From Gammaproteobacteria bacterium (GTDB taxonomy: Bacteria; Pseudomonadota; Gammaproteobacteria; DSM-19610): DNA of 39,249 nt. The DNA is taken from the NCBI GenBank assembly GCA_015494295.1, contig WGBO01000042.1, positions 1 through 39,249 on the forward strand, read 5' to 3'. The notes under the pieces were generated by a model. That model was not told the DNA's origin. It did no database searches and saw nothing but the letters and a program-made list of their open reading frames with translations. Below, piece after piece: positions 29,442 through 39,249 of this stretch. The number at the start of each line of letters is the position of its first letter. Position 1 is the first letter of the stretch. Position numbers and translations under genes: made by a program.

Positions 29442-30668
29442 ATGTTTCGCATCACGCAGTACATGAAGGAACTCGACCAGCCTTCCGAAACCCCCGCCCC
29501 GCGCCAGCCGCCCGGACCGGTGGTGATCTGGAACCTGGTGCGGCGCTGCAACCTGGCCTGCAAGCACTGTTACTCCATTTCCGCCGACGTGGACTTCCCC
29601 GGAGAACTGTCCAGTACCGAAATCCACACCGTCATGGACGACCTGCGCGACTTCGGCGTGCCGGTGCTGATTCTGTCCGGCGGCGAGCCGCTGCTGCGCC
29701 CGGATATCCTCGACATCTCCCGGCGTGCGAAGGGCAAGGGTTTCTATGTCGGCCTGTCCACCAACGGCACGCTCATCGACGAAAGCAACATCGACGCCCT
29801 CGCCGCCGTCGGCTATGACTATGTGGGCATCAGCATCGACGGCATGCGCGACACCCACGACCGTTTCCGGCGCAAGGCAGGGGCTTTCGATGCGTCCCTG
29901 CACGCCATCCGCCTGTGCCGGGAAGCCGGCATCAAGGTGGGAATGCGGTTCACGCCAACCCGGGACAACGCGCACGAACTGCCGGCCCTGATGGACCTGA
30001 TGCGCCGTGAGGGCGTGAACAAGCTGTACGTCTCGCACCTCAACTACGGCGGACGCGGCAACCGCAACCGGCGTTCGGACGTCGTCCACCAGTCGACCCG
30101 GCGGGTGATGGACCAGTTGTTCGCGCGCTGTTACGAAGACGTGCGCGCCGGTCGCGACACGGAATACGTCACTGGCAACAACGATGCCGACGGGGTTTAC
30201 CTGCTGCACTGGATAAAACGCCACCGCCCGGACCGCTACCGGGACATGCGCCAACGCCTGGTGCAGTGGGGCGGAAACGCCTCGGGCGTCAATATCGCCA
30301 ACATCGACAACATCGGCAATGTTCACCCCGATACCTTCTGGTGGAACTACACCCTGGGCAACGTGCGCGAACGGCCCTTCTCCGACATCTGGCAGGATCG
30401 CAGCGACCCGCTCATGGACGGCCTGAAACAGTCGCCACGGCCATTGCGGGGGCGTTGCGGGGTGTGCCGCCACCGTGACATCTGTGGCGGCAACACCCGG
30501 ATACGCGCCTTCCAGCTCACCGGCGACCCCTGGTGGGAAGACCCCGCCTGTTACCTGGACGATGAGGAACTGGGCATCGACGCCGCGGAATACGCGGACG
30601 AACGGCCGCGCCCCGTTACGCTCGACACCCACACCGTCCGCTTCGACGGCCTGGCGCAGGCCGGCTGA
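29442..30668 (+). CDS. nirJ: Radical SAM heme d1 biosynthesis protein NirJ
   Basis: A 408-residue radical SAM enzyme. The [4Fe-4S] motif CNLACKHC gives Cys36, Cys40 and Cys43. The SAM-binding GGEP is at about 80-83, and a SPASM-like C-terminal cluster region has Cys339, Cys342, Cys348 and Cys370. NirJ removes two propionate side chains from the didecarboxylated siroheme during heme d1 synthesis, cytosolic and oxygen-sensitive. AGGAGG directly precedes the ATG at 29442, one base after the nirH stop. Full length compared with known NirJ (about 390). Confidence 0.96.
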   Translation: MFRITQYMKELDQPSETPAPRQPPGPVVIWNLVRRCNLACKHCYSISADVDFPGELSSTEIHTVMDDLRDFGVPVLILSGGEPLLRPDILDISRRAKGKGFYVGLSTNGTLIDESNIDALAAVGYDYVGISIDGMRDTHDRFRRKAGAFDASLHAIRLCREAGIKVGMRFTPTRDNAHELPALMDLMRREGVNKLYVSHLNYGGRGNRNRRSDVVHQSTRRVMDQLFARCYEDVRAGRDTEYVTGNNDADGVYLLHWIKRHRPDRYRDMRQRLVQWGGNASGVNIANIDNIGNVHPDTFWWNYTLGNVRERPFSDIWQDRSDPLMDGLKQSPRPLRGRCGVCRHRDICGGNTRIRAFQLTGDPWWEDPACYLDDEELGIDAAEYADERPRPVTLDTHTVRFDGLAQAG

Positions 30669-30677
30669 GGCACCGCA

Positions 30678-32261
30678 ATGCGCGCGCGCCGGCCACGTTC
30701 ATTCCACGCCACTGCGGGACGCGCGCTGGCGGCCCTGCTCTGCCTGCTGCCGCTGACGGTGTCCGCGGCGCCCGACGCCGCCCCCCTGTTCCGCCAGCAC
30801 TGCGCCGAATGTCATGGCGCCGACCGGCTCGGCGGTTCCGGCCCGGCGCTGCTGCCCGAAAACCTGCACCGGCTGCGGCGCAACAAGGCGGGCGGCGTGA
30901 TCGCCAACGGCCTGCCCGCAACCCGCATGCCGGCATTCGCCAACAAGCTGTCGCCGCAACAGATCCAGGCGCTGGTCGACTATATCTACACTCCGCCCGA
31001 ACAAACCCCGGTGTGGGGCGCGGAGCAGATACGCGCCAGCCGCGTCGTCTACCCCGCGCTGGCCACGGCGCGCCCCGATGACCGGCCGGTCTACGACGCC
31101 GACCCGCTCAACCTGTTCCTGGTGGTCGAATCCGGCGACCATCACGTGACCGTGCTCGACGGCGACCGGATGGAACCGATCACCCGCTTCAAGTCGCGGT
31201 TTGCCCTGCACGGCGGCCCCAAGTACTCCTCCAGCGGACGCTACGTGTATTTCGCCTCGCGCGACGGCTGGATCACCAAGTACGACATGTACCGCCTGAA
31301 GGTGCTGGCCGAGGTGCGCGCCGGCATCAACACCCGCAACGCGGCGGTATCCTCCGACGACCGTTACGTCATGGTGGGCAACTACCTGCCGCATACGCTG
31401 GTGATTCTCGATGCCCGCGACCTGAGCCTGGTGAAGATCATCAAAGTCGAGGACGGACTGGGCCACAGTTCGCGCGTCAGCGCCGTCTACACGGTGCCGC
31501 CGCGCAAGAGTTTCGTGGCGGCGCTCAAGGATATCCGGGAAGTCTGGGAAATCAGCTACGCCGATGACCCGGAACCGGTGTACAACGGCCTGATGCACGA
31601 CTACCAGTTGCTTGAGGGCCTGGCCGAGACCGGTCCTTTCCCGGTCCGCCGCATACGCCTCGACGACTACCTGGACGACTTCTTCTTCGATCCTGCCTAC
31701 GAGCACCTGATCGGCGCGGCGCGCAACGGCCACAAGGGACAGGTCATCAACCTGCTGGTGGGGCGCAAGATAGCCGACATCGACCTGCCCGGCATGCCGC
31801 ACCTCGGTTCCGGGATCACCTGGAAGTATGGCGACACGCGGGTGCTGGCCACGCCCAACCTGAAGGAAGGCGTGGTGAGCATCATCGACATGCGAACCTG
31901 GAAGACCATCCGTCGCCTGAAGACCGGCGGCCCGGGGTTCTTCATGCGCAGCCACGAGCGCACGCCCTACGCCTGGGTCGACGTTTTTACCGGCCCCAAC
32001 CGCGACCTGGTGCACGTCATCGACAAGCGCACCCTGGAGATCGTGCGCACGCTGCGCCCGGTACCGGGAAAGACTTCCGGACATGTGGAGTTTAGCCGTG
32101 ACGGCAGCAAGGCTCTGCTCAGCATATGGGAAAAGGACGGCGCCATCATCGTGTACGACGCAAAAAACCTCAAGGAAATCAAGCGGCTGCCCATGAGCAA
32201 ACCGGTGGGCAAATACAACGTCTACAACAAGATCACGCGTTCCGAAGGCACCAGCCACTGA
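30678..32261 (+). CDS. nirN: Dihydro-heme d1 dehydrogenase NirN
   Basis: A 527-residue periplasmic NirS-like protein: signal peptide (about 1-31), cytochrome c domain with CAECH at 42-46 and probable axial Met84 in ATRMPAF, then a beta-propeller that holds d1-type tetrapyrrole. NirN carries out the last oxidation, dihydro-heme d1 to heme d1, and hands the cofactor to NirS. Compared with NirS here it lacks the TGYAVHIS segment with the proximal His217, having RFALHGGPKYSSSGRYVYFASRD at that place. That fits a maturation protein rather than a second nitrite reductase. Last gene of the nir operon. Confidence 0.94.
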   Translation: MRARRPRSFHATAGRALAALLCLLPLTVSAAPDAAPLFRQHCAECHGADRLGGSGPALLPENLHRLRRNKAGGVIANGLPATRMPAFANKLSPQQIQALVDYIYTPPEQTPVWGAEQIRASRVVYPALATARPDDRPVYDADPLNLFLVVESGDHHVTVLDGDRMEPITRFKSRFALHGGPKYSSSGRYVYFASRDGWITKYDMYRLKVLAEVRAGINTRNAAVSSDDRYVMVGNYLPHTLVILDARDLSLVKIIKVEDGLGHSSRVSAVYTVPPRKSFVAALKDIREVWEISYADDPEPVYNGLMHDYQLLEGLAETGPFPVRRIRLDDYLDDFFFDPAYEHLIGAARNGHKGQVINLLVGRKIADIDLPGMPHLGSGITWKYGDTRVLATPNLKEGVVSIIDMRTWKTIRRLKTGGPGFFMRSHERTPYAWVDVFTGPNRDLVHVIDKRTLEIVRTLRPVPGKTSGHVEFSRDGSKALLSIWEKDGAIIVYDAKNLKEIKRLPMSKPVGKYNVYNKITRSEGTSH

Positions 32262-32285
32262 GCGCCGGCCGCTGTCCGGCCACGC

Positions 32286-32299
32286 TTGACATAAATCAA
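32286..32299 (+). promoter_or_regulatory. FNR/Dnr-type operator of norCB
   Basis: ttgacataaatcaa is identical to the nirS box, and the identity extends over 20 bases (32285-32304 versus 23342-23361). Its centre is 72.5 bases before the norC ATG, almost the same as at nirS. It marks norC as the start of a separate transcription unit although nirN ends only 24 bases upstream. Confidence 0.85.
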
Positions 32300-32364
32300 G
32301 GACACCCGGCATCGCGGCGGCGTTAAATCACCCGCAGGTTTCCAGAAGAAGAGGTGAAGCAGCC

Positions 32365-34207
<1,843 letters not shown>

Positions 34208-34287
34208 TGAACGCGGACGCGGGTTGCCCGGCCGCCACCATGCTCCACCGGCTGCCGGGCGACTTCGCGGCCCGCCCCGTTCACGCA

Positions 34288-34319
34288 CGCCGAACCGCAG
34301 CAGCCGTTCGGCGTTTTTT
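34288..34319 (+). terminator. Rho-independent terminator between norB and norQ
   Basis: A perfect 8-bp stem CGCCGAAC/GTTCGGCG (34288-34295 with 34306-34313), 10-base loop, followed directly by six T. It lies 80 bases after the norB stop in a 167-base gap that is otherwise non-coding. It should reduce transcription into norQ and downstream genes. Confidence 0.9.
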
Positions 34320-34352
34320 CAGATCCACGGCACGCCGCCGACTGGTGTAGCC

Positions 34353-34370
34353 CTTGTCCCGGGAGACAAG
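34353..34370 (+). promoter_or_regulatory. Inverted repeat covering the norQ ribosome binding site
   Basis: CTTGTC at 34353-34358 pairs perfectly with GACAAG at 34365-34370 around CCGGGA. The likely ribosome binding site GGGAG (34361-34365) lies in the loop and first stem base, 9 bases before the norQ ATG. It could tune translation, or be a protein-binding dyad. Confidence 0.45.
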
Positions 34371-34374
34371 CGAC

Positions 34375-35193
34375 ATGGTAAATGAAGTGACACGACTGAC
34401 ACGCGCGGAAGAAGGCGAAATACCCTTCTACCAGCCCCAGGGGCGCGAGGTGGAACTGTTCGAGTACGCCTGGCGCAACCAGCTTCCGATGCTGCTCAAG
34501 GGCCCCACCGGCTGCGGCAAAACCCGCTTCGTGGAGCACATGGCCGCGCGCCTGGGGCGCCCGCTGTACACGGTGGCCTGCCACGACGACCTGACCGCCG
34601 CCGACCTCGTCGGGCGCCACCTTATCGGCGACGGCTCGACCTACTGGAACGACGGCCCGCTGACACGCGCGGTGCGCGAAGGCGCGATCTGCTACCTCGA
34701 CGAAGTGGTGGAGGCGCGCAAGGACACCACGGTGGTGTTGCATCCGCTGTCGGACAACCGCCGCATCCTCCCCATCGAACGCACCGGCGAAACCCTGCAT
34801 GCGCCGCCCGAATTCATGCTGGTGGTGTCCTACAACCCGGGCTACCAGAACATGCTGAAGGGCATGAAGCCCTCCACCCGGCAACGCTTCGTATCCGCCC
34901 GCTTCGGATTCCCCGACAAGACGACGGAACGCGACATCGTGGTGCGCGAAACCGGTGTCGACAGCGCGCTGGCGGAACGCCTGGTGGAACTCGCCCATGC
35001 CCTGCGCGCCCTGAAGGATCACGACCTCGAGGAGTCGGCGTCCACGCGCCTGCTCATCTACACGGCGCAACTGATCCGGGACGGCTTCGAAGCCACCGAA
35101 GCCTGCCGCGCAGCCCTCATCGGGCCACTCACCGACGACGAGACGACGGTGGAGGCCCTGATGGACGTGGTACACGCCGGCTTCGGGGGCTGA
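34375..35193 (+). CDS. norQ: cNOR activation AAA+ ATPase NorQ
   Basis: A 272-residue cytosolic MoxR-family AAA+ protein. Walker A GPTGCGKT is at 43-50 and Walker B ICYLDE ends with Asp109-Glu110. Sensor-type residues lie in VVSYNPGYQ, and an arginine finger is likely in the STRQRFV segment. With NorD it forms the complex that inserts non-heme iron FeB into NorB. It is the same family as NirQ, so one protein may serve both enzymes since no nirQ is in the nir operon. The ATG at 34375 is chosen with GGGAG 9 bases before it; a TTG 21 bases upstream is a weaker option. Confidence 0.95.
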   Translation: MVNEVTRLTRAEEGEIPFYQPQGREVELFEYAWRNQLPMLLKGPTGCGKTRFVEHMAARLGRPLYTVACHDDLTAADLVGRHLIGDGSTYWNDGPLTRAVREGAICYLDEVVEARKDTTVVLHPLSDNRRILPIERTGETLHAPPEFMLVVSYNPGYQNMLKGMKPSTRQRFVSARFGFPDKTTERDIVVRETGVDSALAERLVELAHALRALKDHDLEESASTRLLIYTAQLIRDGFEATEACRAALIGPLTDDETTVEALMDVVHAGFGG

Positions 35194-35194
35194 C

Positions 35195-35575
35195 TTGGAG
35201 AAGGTGCGCGGCAAGCCGCTGGCCATCCGCGCCGAGGCGCTGTACCTGGCCAACCTGATGATCGCGCCGGGACTGGCCTTCCTGCTGCTGCTCGCTCTGT
35301 ACTGGAAACACCGCCACGATGCCGACCCACTGGCCCTGAATCACCTGTCGCAAACCGTCGGCGTCAGCGTCGCCGGCGGCACCTTGATAGTCGCGGTGCT
35401 GGCCGCCTTCCTGCTCGCCGGTGGCATGGAATCCGGCTATACGCTGATGGTCGTGGTGCTGTACTTCACGCTGGTACACAGCAGTCTCATTTTCATGGGC
35501 GTGTTCGGACTGATCCGGGCGATGGCCGGCGAACACTACGTCTATCCCCTGATCGGCCGCCTGTTCCGCGCATGA
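35195..35575 (+). CDS. Small conserved-type membrane protein in the nor operon
   Basis: A 126-residue protein with three clear membrane helices: ANLMIAPGLAFLLLLALYW (about 19-37), SVAGGTLIVAVLAAFLL (about 58-74) and TLMVVVLYFTLVHSSLIFMG (about 83-102). His is at about 95 in the third helix. I do not recognise a named family; it is shorter than NorE and longer than NorF. The start is unusual: a TTG at 35195, one base after the norQ stop, or a GTG at 35204 with GGAG four bases ahead. Its stop overlaps the next ATG by 4 bases. Cotranscription with norQ and norD suggests a role in cNOR assembly. Confidence 0.8.
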   Translation: MEKVRGKPLAIRAEALYLANLMIAPGLAFLLLLALYWKHRHDADPLALNHLSQTVGVSVAGGTLIVAVLAAFLLAGGMESGYTLMVVVLYFTLVHSSLIFMGVFGLIRAMAGEHYVYPLIGRLFRA

Positions 35576-36528
35576 ACCGCGTGCAGAAACAACGGCTGGC
35601 GTGGCGCACGGCGTTCTTTGCGCTGTTCGTGCTGGCGCCGCCACTGGACCTGTTCCGCCTGGACCTGACACAGGGACATTTCATTTTCCTCGGCATGCCC
35701 TGGACACTGGGCGTGCGCGATGCCGGCAGCGTGGAGGCCAGCATCAACATCATGCTGCGCGTATTTCTGCCGCTGCTGTCCTTCATCGGTTTCGGCGTGT
35801 GGCTGTCGTGGCGTTACGGGCGCCTCTACTGCGGCTGGCTGTGCCCGCACTTCTCGGTGGTGGAAACCATCAACGCCCTGATGCGCCGCGCCAGCGGCAA
35901 GGTCACGCTGTGGCAGCGCCAGCCGCTGCCCGAAGTCCAGCGCGACGGAACCGAGATCCACCCGCGCCGGGCAGCCTGGCTGCTGGTGGCGCTGGCCGTG
36001 GTCGGTTTTTCCCTGCTGTGGGCCGTCACCCTGCTGAGCTACCTGCTGCCTCCCGGCGAGGTGTGGGGCAACCTGCTGCGCGGCGAACCGACCCGCAACC
36101 AGTTCATCTTCATCAGCGTGGCCACCGTACTGCTGATCGTGGAGTTCAGTCTGGCCCGTCACCTGTTCTGCCGTTTCGGCTGTGCCGTGGGGCTGTTCCA
36201 GAGCCTGGTGTGGATGGCCAACCGGCGCGCCATGGTGGTCGGCTTCGACCGCCGCCGTGCCATCGACTGCGCCGGTTGCGACGCCTCCTGCGAGCACGCC
36301 TGCCCGATGCGCCTGCAACCGCGCCAGATCAAGCGCCATATGTTCACCTGCACACAATGCCAGCAGTGCATCCAGGCCTGCCAGCGGGTAAACCTGCCAA
36401 AAGGCCGGCCAGCCCTGTTGAAAATGGTCGAGGGTCAGTGCGCCCTGGACGTGTCGGAACGGGACTTTGGCCGCCGCCCCGATGTGCCGCGGGGCTGTTT
36501 CGATCGGCCGCCGTCCGGGGAGGCGTGA
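35572..36528 (+). CDS. CcoG/NapH-like membrane iron-sulfur protein
   Basis: A 318-residue integral membrane protein with about four to five helices and a C-terminal ferredoxin-like domain. Cys pairs CGWLCP (87, 91) and CRFGCAVG (200, 204) sit at membrane edges, as in NapH, NosR and CcoG. Two clusters follow: Cys233, 236, 240, 244 (spacing C-x2-C-x3-C-x3-CP, one residue longer than the usual C-x2-C-x2-C-x3-CP) and Cys260, 263, 266, 270 (regular, but no Pro after). The N-terminal layout (GHFIFLGMPW) resembles CcoG, a metal-reducing cytochrome oxidase assembly factor. In this operon it probably delivers electrons for cNOR maturation; direct electron supply is an alternative. Confidence 0.88.
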   Translation: MNRVQKQRLAWRTAFFALFVLAPPLDLFRLDLTQGHFIFLGMPWTLGVRDAGSVEASINIMLRVFLPLLSFIGFGVWLSWRYGRLYCGWLCPHFSVVETINALMRRASGKVTLWQRQPLPEVQRDGTEIHPRRAAWLLVALAVVGFSLLWAVTLLSYLLPPGEVWGNLLRGEPTRNQFIFISVATVLLIVEFSLARHLFCRFGCAVGLFQSLVWMANRRAMVVGFDRRRAIDCAGCDASCEHACPMRLQPRQIKRHMFTCTQCQQCIQACQRVNLPKGRPALLKMVEGQCALDVSERDFGRRPDVPRGCFDRPPSGEA

Positions 36529-36532
36529 AGGC

Positions 36533-38371
36533 ATGGAAGAATGGGTTGGCCAGATCTGGCACAACATGATCACCCGCGCCGCGCGCCGTGACTATCCGCA
36601 GGCCGCCGTGCACCTCGATGAAATCCGGCGCCCGGCGGCCATCCTGTTCCGCGCCCTGGGCGGCGACGGCGGCCTGCGCATCGAAACCGCCAATGAAACC
36701 GGGAACGGTACGCGGCGCAGCCTGTTGAGCCGCATCGCCGGCAGCAACCGGCACGTGGAACTGGCATGGCGCGACCGGGAGACGCTGCGCCTGCCGGCGC
36801 GCATCGCCTGGTTCCCGGAACGCGAACTGAACCGTGAGCTGTACCTGTGGCTGGCGGCGCTCGCCACCCATGGCGCCCCGGGCGGAGACTGGCTGCAGGC
36901 CAGCGCCGGCGCGACTGCGGCCCTGCTGAAGCGCTGGCCGGGCATGCGCGCGCGCTACCGGCGACTGGTGGACGCCCACCTGAGGCAACGCCCGGACCCG
37001 CGCCGCCTGAAGGGCGACGAGGCGGAACAGGAGCGCCAGGTGCGCGCCGCGCTGCTGGACCCGGAACAAGTGGACGCCCCGCTACGCGTGGCGGGCGTCA
37101 GGCCCGCTCCGGTGCCCCTGTGGCTGCACCCCGATCCGCCCGGTCTGGCGGCACCGTTCCGGCCCGCCGGCGAAGACAACGACAGCGAAGACGACGAGGA
37201 CGCACACAGCAAACCGGTGGACTCCGACAAGCGCCGGCGCGGCGAGCGCGTGGACGCTCCCGACGGCAGGAGCGGGCTGCTGGCGTTCCGGCTGGAAAGC
37301 CTGTTCACCCGCGCCGAGTACGTCAACGTGGACCGCACCACGGAGGAAAACCAGGACCAGGACGCCGCCTCCGCGCTGGAGGACATGGACGTGGTAAGCG
37401 TGTCGCGCGACCGCAAGCGGGTCGCCTCGCGGCTGCGCTTCGACCTGGACCTGCCCCCGGAGGACAACGACGACATCTACCTGGGCGAGGGCGTCCCGCT
37501 GCCGGAATGGGACTTCCGCCAGCAACGCCTGCTGACCGACCATTGCCGCCTGCAGGCCATGCTGGCGCGCGACGCCGTGCCGGCGCAGCTTCCCGCCCAC
37601 TTGCAACTGCAGGCGCGCCGCCTGCGGCGCCTGTTCGAGGCATTCCGACCACACCGCCAGTGGCTGAACGCGCAGGCCGAGGGCAGCGAACCCGATCTCG
37701 GCGCGCTCATCGACCAGGCGGCGGACCGCCTTCGCGGCATCCGCAGTAGCGAGGCCAGGCTGTACCGGCGGTTCGAAAACAGCGAGCGCGATCTCTCCTG
37801 CCTGTTGCTCGCCGACCTGTCCCTGTCCACGGACGCCCACGTCAATGACAGGCAACGCGTGATCGACGTGATCCGCGACAGCCTGCTGCTGTTTTCCGAG
37901 GCATTGCAGGCCACCGGCGACCGCTTCGCCATGTACGGTTTCTCCTCGCGGCGCCGCAACCACGTGCGCTTTCACACCCTGAAGACCTTCGACGCGCGCT
38001 ATGACGCGCTGGCGCGTGGCCGCATCCAGGCGATACGGCCCGGCTACTACACCCGCATGGGCGCCGCCATCCGCCACGCCAGCGACCTGATCGAGCGCGA
38101 GCCTTCGCGCCGGAAACTGTTGCTTCTGCTGACCGACGGCAAGCCCAACGACCTCGACAAGTACGAGGGCCGCTACGGCGTCGAGGACACCCGCCATGCC
38201 ATCCAGGAAGCCCTGGAGCGCGGCATTCGCCCGTTCTGCGTCACCATCGACGAGAAGGCCGGCGACTACCTGCCCTATCTGTTCGGCAGCGCCTCGTGGA
38301 TACAGGTGCGGAACGCCGACGAACTGCCGGCCAGGCTGCCGTTGCTGTACGCGCGCCTGACCGGCGACTGA
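36533..38371 (+). CDS. norD: cNOR activation protein NorD (VWA domain)
   Basis: A 612-residue soluble protein. The C-terminal von Willebrand A domain (about 420-605) has an intact MIDAS metal site: Asp428-x-Ser430-x-Ser432 in LADLSLSTD, Thr in YYTRMGAAI and Asp in LLTDGKPND. The N-terminal half is helical, with an acidic low-complexity linker around 213-230 (EDNDSEDDEDAHS). NorD pairs with the NorQ ring to remodel NorB for FeB insertion. It starts 4 bases after the CcoG-like gene and is the last gene of the cluster, converging on the Dnr-type gene with only 7 bases between stops. Confidence 0.94.
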   Translation: MEEWVGQIWHNMITRAARRDYPQAAVHLDEIRRPAAILFRALGGDGGLRIETANETGNGTRRSLLSRIAGSNRHVELAWRDRETLRLPARIAWFPERELNRELYLWLAALATHGAPGGDWLQASAGATAALLKRWPGMRARYRRLVDAHLRQRPDPRRLKGDEAEQERQVRAALLDPEQVDAPLRVAGVRPAPVPLWLHPDPPGLAAPFRPAGEDNDSEDDEDAHSKPVDSDKRRRGERVDAPDGRSGLLAFRLESLFTRAEYVNVDRTTEENQDQDAASALEDMDVVSVSRDRKRVASRLRFDLDLPPEDNDDIYLGEGVPLPEWDFRQQRLLTDHCRLQAMLARDAVPAQLPAHLQLQARRLRRLFEAFRPHRQWLNAQAEGSEPDLGALIDQAADRLRGIRSSEARLYRRFENSERDLSCLLLADLSLSTDAHVNDRQRVIDVIRDSLLLFSEALQATGDRFAMYGFSSRRRNHVRFHTLKTFDARYDALARGRIQAIRPGYYTRMGAAIRHASDLIEREPSRRKLLLLLTDGKPNDLDKYEGRYGVEDTRHAIQEALERGIRPFCVTIDEKAGDYLPYLFGSASWIQVRNADELPARLPLLYARLTGD

Positions 38372-38378
38372 GCCGCGA

Positions 38379-39101
38379 CTACAGACTGCCCCCCTGGGCG
38401 TAGTGGCGCAGCTTGCCGACGTCACGCAACACCATGCAGTTTTCCTCGATCTCGATCAGGCCGTCGCGGGCCAGCCTGGACAGCGTGCGCGACAGGGTCT
38501 CTGGCGTCATCGACAGTCTCGAGGCGATCACGTGCTTGGGGGTGCTCAGTTGCACATGCGAAGCGCCAAGGTCAGTGCTGGGCACCTGGTCGAGCAGATA
38601 GGCGACCACGCGAAACGTGGCGTTGTGCAGGGTCAGGCGGTCGATCTCGCCGATCTGCCAGTGCAGTCGCCGGCTCATCTGCGCCATGATCGCGAAACAG
38701 GCTTCGGTGGACTGGTGCAGGAGATTCACGTAGGTCGCCGCGTCGAAGCACAAAACGCGGCTGTCGAGCAGGGCCGTGGCGGTCACCGGGTACAGCGGGT
38801 TGAGCGAGAACATCACGGCTTCGGCGAAGGTGTTGCCCGGAGAAATGAGATCGATCACCTTTTCGTGACCGTCGGGTGAAATGCGGCCTAGCTTGATCTG
38901 GCCGGATTCCAGCATGAAGAGCTCGCGCGCCGGGCGTTCCTGCTCGAACAGCACGTCGCCCTCCCTCAGCCGCGCCGAACGCGTGTGCTCGATGATGGTG
39001 GCGAGCTGGTCGTCGCTGAGGTCGTGAAACAATACCGAACCGCGAATGAAGGCCAGCGTGGCATCCCGGTTCGCGGGTTCGAGCGGCAGTCTGCGGTTCA
39101 T
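38379..39101 (-). CDS. Crp/Fnr regulator of Dnr/NnrR type
   Basis: A 240-residue transcription factor: cyclic-nucleotide-binding-like sensor domain (about 18-135), dimerisation helix (about 136-160) and helix-turn-helix. The recognition helix reads SMTPETLSRTLSRL with Glu201, Ser204 and Arg205, the residues that in FNR contact TTGA half-sites. The N-terminal cysteine cluster of FNR is absent (Cys only at 118, 135 and 223), so it is not an oxygen-labile Fe-S protein. It fits the Dnr class, which senses NO through heme. Start ATG with GGAG 5 bases upstream. It probably activates both boxes at 23343 and 32286. I saw no such box before its own gene. Confidence 0.9.
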   Translation of the reverse strand: MNRRLPLEPANRDATLAFIRGSVLFHDLSDDQLATIIEHTRSARLREGDVLFEQERPARELFMLESGQIKLGRISPDGHEKVIDLISPGNTFAEAVMFSLNPLYPVTATALLDSRVLCFDAATYVNLLHQSTEACFAIMAQMSRRLHWQIGEIDRLTLHNATFRVVAYLLDQVPSTDLGASHVQLSTPKHVIASRLSMTPETLSRTLSRLARDGLIEIEENCMVLRDVGKLRHYAQGGSL

Positions 39102-39203
39102 GTTACTCCATCCAGGCGTTCGATCCCGGGCACGGCGCCGGAACCAGTGCCCTTGTACCCCGAATGGCCGAGGAATTAAACCCCCGCGCATCAAGACCGG
39201 CGC

Positions 39204-39248
39204 TCAGGGCACGCGGGTGGCGCGCAGGCGTTCCAGCAGGCTGTTCCA
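39204..39248 (-). CDS. Possible C-terminal end of a gene cut by the window edge
   Basis: On the minus strand the last bases read WNSLLERLRATRVP followed by TGA at 39206-39204. The composition looks like the amphipathic end of a protein, in the same direction as the Dnr-type gene. Only 14 residues are visible, so the protein cannot be identified. Confidence 0.35.
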   Translation of the reverse strand, partial: WNSLLERLRATRVP

Positions 39249-39249
39249 G

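Noticed and set aside
32262..32285. Possible terminator after nirN (GCCGG/CCGGC repeat)
   Set aside because: Only 5 bp of stem and no T-run follow, so an intrinsic terminator cannot be supported. Read-through from nir into nor remains possible.
29394..32312. Open frames of about 410 and 540 codons antisense to nirJ and nirN
   Set aside because: Same reasoning: shadows of confident genes on the other strand, with no motif and no start signals.

Overview
The window reads as a stretch of a GC-rich gammaproteobacterial chromosome, probably from a denitrifying and perhaps sulfur-oxidising organism. Supporting signs are the divergent lptF-lptG / pepA-holC-valS block, a tRNA-Glu(CTC), RlmD, and a complete cytochrome cd1 (nir) plus cNOR (nor) locus. 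Three tandem DUF2173-type genes also fit, since I recall that family mainly from sulfur oxidisers. The lineage call is inference from gene content; no phylogeny could be run. I see no insertion sequences, phage genes, CRISPR arrays or obviously transferred segments.

Layout. 1-1330: tRNA-Glu with its promoter, then three paralogous small DUF2173-like proteins on the minus strand. 1510-9911: RDD membrane protein, LptF/LptG (LPS export) divergent from PepA, DNA polymerase III chi, a small acidic helical protein and ValS, ending at a bidirectional terminator. 10022-10768: a VPxPA/PEP-CTERM exosortase-substrate protein with a candidate sigma-54 promoter. 11019-13535: a minus-strand operon of DUF2970, two half-size DUF1538 membrane proteins, a PII-like protein and a CBS-domain protein, which looks like an uncharacterised regulated transporter. 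13785-16173: an HD-GYP response regulator and a TIGR03790-type exported protein. 16230-23118: a minus-strand run of MsbA-like ABC exporter, RlmD, PolB-like exonuclease, YdbL-like lipoprotein, coiled-coil membrane protein and a degenerate HD-GYP protein.

23343-39101 is the functional centre: nirS-E-C-F-DL-G-H-J-N, then norC-B-Q-(membrane protein)-(CcoG-like Fe-S protein)-norD, all on the plus strand, then a convergent Dnr-type Crp/Fnr regulator. NirE starts heme d1 synthesis from uroporphyrinogen III. NirDL/G/H decarboxylate siroheme, NirJ carries out the radical SAM step, and NirF/NirN with NirC act in the periplasm to finish d1 for NirS, which reduces nitrite to NO. NorCB reduces NO to N2O; NorQ and NorD mature it, and two extra genes between them may belong to the same maturation machinery. 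Both transcription units start downstream of an identical FNR/Dnr-type box inside a 20-base identical stretch. Strong RNA structures after nirS and after norB suggest that the structural enzymes are made in excess over their helper proteins. A cytochrome c551/azurin donor, NosZ and nitrate reductase are not in the window.
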